DNA of 64,000 nt, taken from the NCBI RefSeq assembly GCF_017833525.1, contig NZ_JAFICD010000002.1:248001-312000 (forward strand), written 5' to 3'. This DNA comes from Duganella sp. 1411. Lineage in GTDB: Bacteria > Pseudomonadota > Gammaproteobacteria > Burkholderiales > Burkholderiaceae_D. This document shows, one piece after another, positions 61,598-64,000 of this stretch (position 1 is its first letter; every line of letters begins with the position of its first letter). The position numbers and the translations under genes are program-made. The notes beneath the pieces are model-generated. The model did not search any database, was not told the DNA's origin, and saw only the letters and a list, made by a program, of their open reading frames with translations.

Positions 61598-62856
61598 CAG
61601 ACGGTTCCTTCGCCAATACAGCGCGTTGCCGCGCGAGCCAAGTGGCGGGTACAGGCATCCTGCACCGGTAAAATCAGATCACCGAAATGTCCATCGGGGG
61701 TGTTGGCGTTGTACAACCGGCGCTCGTCGAAATACCGGCCAAAACTGCCGTCCGAATTGCGCAGGAAGGCCACGTGCCCATCGATCCCGCGCACGAGGCG
61801 GTGCTGGAGCGCATCCGTCGGCATCAGGCGCGCCGCCTCGTCCAACCCAGCCGCGATTTGGTGGCGCTGCAGGTGTTGCGCGCAGCGCCCATAGACCAAG
61901 GCGAAGCTATCGTCGCCAGCGGCCAACAGATCCGTCTGCCTTTGCGATTGTTCCAGCGCCGTTAGCACCAGTGCGGCCAACTGCATCAGGTGAAAGGCTT
62001 TTGCCCAGTGTTCCTCAGGCCTCTCGGCCAAAAAATCGCGCTGGGCCGGGGAAAAACGGATGGTCTCCGACAACACGCCGCCGCCCAGCCCGTTCACGAG
62101 CAGGGCGTAGGCTAACCTGGCGCCACCATCGAACGGCGTGCCGCTGACAATTTGACACAGCAGCAGTTCCAGCGCCAGGTCCAGATCTGAGGCGGCAATC
62201 GCGCGACACAGGCCGCCTTCGAGCGCAGCGACCGTCTGCGCAGACGGTGGTAAGGCATCTGGCTGCAGCAGATGTGTGAAGAACACCGTGTGCGCAAACG
62301 AATAAAATGCTTCGGTATCGCTGAGTAGCGGGCAAGGAGGCAGCACCAGGCTGGACGCGGCGATGACGGCATTGACCTCGATCGGCGCTACGGCGCCCGC
62401 GTGACGGCAGGCTAGCAGCAGCTCCAGTTGGCGACAGGCCAGCAACTCGGTATGCCAGCTGAAGCGCCCGCTCAGCAGGTGCCGCAGCAGACTCGTTGTC
62501 GCCGCACCATCTCCACCATGACGCACGACATGCGCGAATGTCTGCGCATGGACCAAGCTTTGCTGGGGACGGCGGCCCGCCCATTCCAGATAGTCGCTGC
62601 TGCAATTGTCTACCACGAAAGCCGACAGGCGCGCCGCTTCGGCGCTGTACGGCAGCTGGCGCAGATCGCGCCAGTTCAGATAGAACGCCAACTCATTCAG
62701 GCACTTCTGACGCCACAACCGCTCCTTGACGGAGCTGGACATCATCGGCGCGATGTGCTCCATAATCGTGCACAGCCATGTCTCGACCTGAAGCAGCAAC
62801 TGAGCGGGCGCGCTCCCGCGTTCCGGGGCGGGGAGCGCTGCGTTACTACGCGGCAT
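61597..62856 (-). CDS. Companion protein 2 of the radical SAM maturase (unknown family)
   Basis: 419-residue helical protein, paralogue of the one at 46412-47641 with shared WHTExxxCRQLxLLLAC and EGGLCRAxAxSDxDL motifs and the C-terminal FDERRLYNANTPDGHFGDLILP block (compare GGDFDAEVMAP in companion 1). Start at 62856, overlapping the hydroxylase-like gene by 11 bases. Conserved order companion then maturase in both operons implies a joint function, perhaps substrate presentation. Confidence 0.75.
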   Translation of the reverse strand: MPRSNAALPAPERGSAPAQLLLQVETWLCTIMEHIAPMMSSSVKERLWRQKCLNELAFYLNWRDLRQLPYSAEAARLSAFVVDNCSSDYLEWAGRRPQQSLVHAQTFAHVVRHGGDGAATTSLLRHLLSGRFSWHTELLACRQLELLLACRHAGAVAPIEVNAVIAASSLVLPPCPLLSDTEAFYSFAHTVFFTHLLQPDALPPSAQTVAALEGGLCRAIAASDLDLALELLLCQIVSGTPFDGGARLAYALLVNGLGGGVLSETIRFSPAQRDFLAERPEEHWAKAFHLMQLAALVLTALEQSQRQTDLLAAGDDSFALVYGRCAQHLQRHQIAAGLDEAARLMPTDALQHRLVRGIDGHVAFLRNSDGSFGRYFDERRLYNANTPDGHFGDLILPVQDACTRHLARAATRCIGEGTV

Positions 62857-64000
62857 GGCCGACAATTCCGCGCTCGCCCAACAGCGCATTATGCAACTTG
62901 AAGTAATAAGCGCCTGCCTCGGTCAGGCCGCGCGCCTGGCTGAGGCCTTCGGTTAGCGACAGCGCATGGCGGTAAATGGTTTGGCGCTCGGTTTCGTAGT
63001 ACGGATTGAGCGCCCCTTTGGCGGCCAGGTCATCCCAGAACAGCGCCATGTTAGCGGCCGCGTGGTAGGCGAACAGTACACGGCTCAGCGGACGCTTGCG
63101 CCCTTTGAGCGCCGAATAGATCTGGTCATCCGCGTGATCCACACAGAGCGGGAAGACCGAATTGAGCAGAAGGAAATTCTGGTGGCTCATTTCGTGCACA
63201 ATCACCTCGGCGGTCGATGCCGCAGCGTGACCAGGGAAGCCGCAATTGAACACCCCCGGATGGTCGAGATAGCTGCCACTCTGGCGCATGTCATCGTGGC
63301 GATAGGCCGTGGCGGCCACGCCGCGAAACAACTTTTCGACCCAGCGGAGGTAGCTCTCATCCGCCTGCGCCAGCACCGCCAATCCTGCGTCAATGGTGTC
63401 CAGCGCCGCAGACACCAGCGACTGCCGGGCGCCGCAGTTGACCGTGATCGGCCATTCAACAACCACGTCCTCTCCTATCACCTCCGGTTCCATCCAGTCG
63501 TGGACATACACGCCTTCAAAACGGGCGTGGCGGCAGTAGCCAGGCTGACGGTACGACATCGTATGCGCCCCGCCCCCAGCGATAACCCAGCGCGTGCCCT
63601 GGCGCACGAGATGCAGAAACTGTCCTTCAGCTCCGCCGACCCGCAGTTCGCTGTCGCTGGCACTGACTGTCATGGCGCCGCGGCAGCTAAAGAAATTGCC
63701 AGCGAAGCTAAAGTCGGTTGACTGGCTCAGTAGGAGCTCCCAACTACCCGAAAGACCCAGCGAGTGCAAGACCAGCAGCGCCTGCACAGCCGCCCCCTGC
63801 AAATTACCTTCGCGCATTCTCTGCATGACCGCGCCGACCTCGGGCTGCCAGCAGAGGTTGGAAGTCGCCAACTGGGCCAGCATCGGCACGAGCGTTTGAT
63901 CGATGGTGCGGCGCGCCGGCGAATCGGTAGGGGTGGCGCGATTGAGTTTGCCGATTATGCCTTTTAGATAAGCCGTCGCCAAGATATCGTGGCTGCGATT
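62846..64000 (-). CDS. HExxH peptide-modification enzyme, 2-oxoglutarate beta-hydroxylase-like (partial, 5' end outside window)
   Basis: At least 384 residues; the frame is open to the window edge, and an in-frame TTG at 63982 is not a convincing start. The motif VIVHEMSHQNF (His at about 63196) and the following PLSRVLFAYHAAANMALFWDDL match the HExxH proteins found in RiPP clusters. Some of these were shown to be 2-oxoglutarate and iron-dependent peptide beta-hydroxylases, partly fused to or paired with radical SAM enzymes. Here it is a separate gene at the head of the visible operon, overlapping the companion gene. Probably hydroxylates Asp, His or Asn of a precursor core; inferred from family and context. 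Confidence 0.78.
   Translation of the reverse strand, partial: NRSHDILATAYLKGIIGKLNRATPTDSPARRTIDQTLVPMLAQLATSNLCWQPEVGAVMQRMREGNLQGAAVQALLVLHSLGLSGSWELLLSQSTDFSFAGNFFSCRGAMTVSASDSELRVGGAEGQFLHLVRQGTRWVIAGGGAHTMSYRQPGYCRHARFEGVYVHDWMEPEVIGEDVVVEWPITVNCGARQSLVSAALDTIDAGLAVLAQADESYLRWVEKLFRGVAATAYRHDDMRQSGSYLDHPGVFNCGFPGHAAASTAEVIVHEMSHQNFLLLNSVFPLCVDHADDQIYSALKGRKRPLSRVLFAYHAAANMALFWDDLAAKGALNPYYETERQTIYRHALSLTEGLSQARGLTEAGAYYFKLHNALLGERGIVGHAA

Noticed and set aside
39910..64000. Lanthipeptide or lasso peptide cluster
   Set aside because: No LanB, LanM, YcaO or lasso cyclase/transglutaminase-like protease is present, and the precursor cores lack Cys.

Overview
The window is high-GC bacterial DNA from a free-living, plant- or soil-associated Gram-negative. 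Three TonB-dependent receptors, a two-partner secretion system and secreted polysaccharide-degrading enzymes point to an outer-membrane organism. Gene style and content suggest a betaproteobacterium of the Oxalobacteraceae (Massilia/Duganella/Janthinobacterium group); this is an inference, since no rRNA gene is present.

Left part (1-36 kb) is metabolic and surface-related. It opens with a molybdopterin oxidoreductase of the FdhF/YdeP type (partial). A fructan/sucrose locus follows on the minus strand (1848-13679): a LacI regulator, a solute-binding protein and two permeases linked by ATGA overlaps, then two clan GH-J fructosidases, a MalK-type ATPase and a TonB receptor. A 16-bp motif recurs upstream of lacI, the GH32 gene and the receptor gene, and is the likely operator. 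Next come an aldo/keto reductase, an APH(3')-like kinase, two small proteins, a secreted GH2 beta-galactosidase, a PL11 rhamnogalacturonan lyase, an AraC/GGDEF pair, a TonB receptor with a beta-propeller phytase, and a TpsB/TpsA secretion pair with a long Pro-Thr-Ala repeat.

A tRNA-Leu(UAA) at 35.9 kb marks a change to accessory content. It is followed by a coupled pair encoding an unknown small protein and a possible MACPF-like/leucine-rich-repeat protein, then a scar joining a truncated ORF6N gene to a fragment of an FAD monooxygenase.

The right part (39.9-64 kb and beyond) is the most interesting region: a two-operon ribosomally made peptide (RiPP) system. Each operon has a double-glycine precursor peptide; the two precursors share an 18-residue block across the cleavage site, encoded with many silent differences. 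Operon 1 (47.6 to 39.9 kb) encodes an unknown companion protein, two radical SAM/SPASM enzymes, precursor 1 and a heterodimeric ABC exporter whose two ATPases carry complementary degenerate motifs. Operon 2 (from beyond 64 to 53.9 kb) encodes a HExxH enzyme resembling 2-oxoglutarate-type peptide beta-hydroxylases, a second companion, a third radical SAM enzyme, precursor 2, a SelO-like protein, an HlyC-like acyltransferase, a GT9-like glycosyltransferase, a miniature adaptor-like protein and a C39 peptidase-ABC exporter. A TonB receptor and three further probable glycosyltransferases lie between the operons. The SelO-like/HlyC-like pair recalls the C-terminal modification enzymes of class IIb siderophore microcins, suggesting a peptide that is crosslinked by radical SAM chemistry, hydroxylated, possibly conjugated, and exported after GG cleavage. 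The product and its target cannot be read from sequence.
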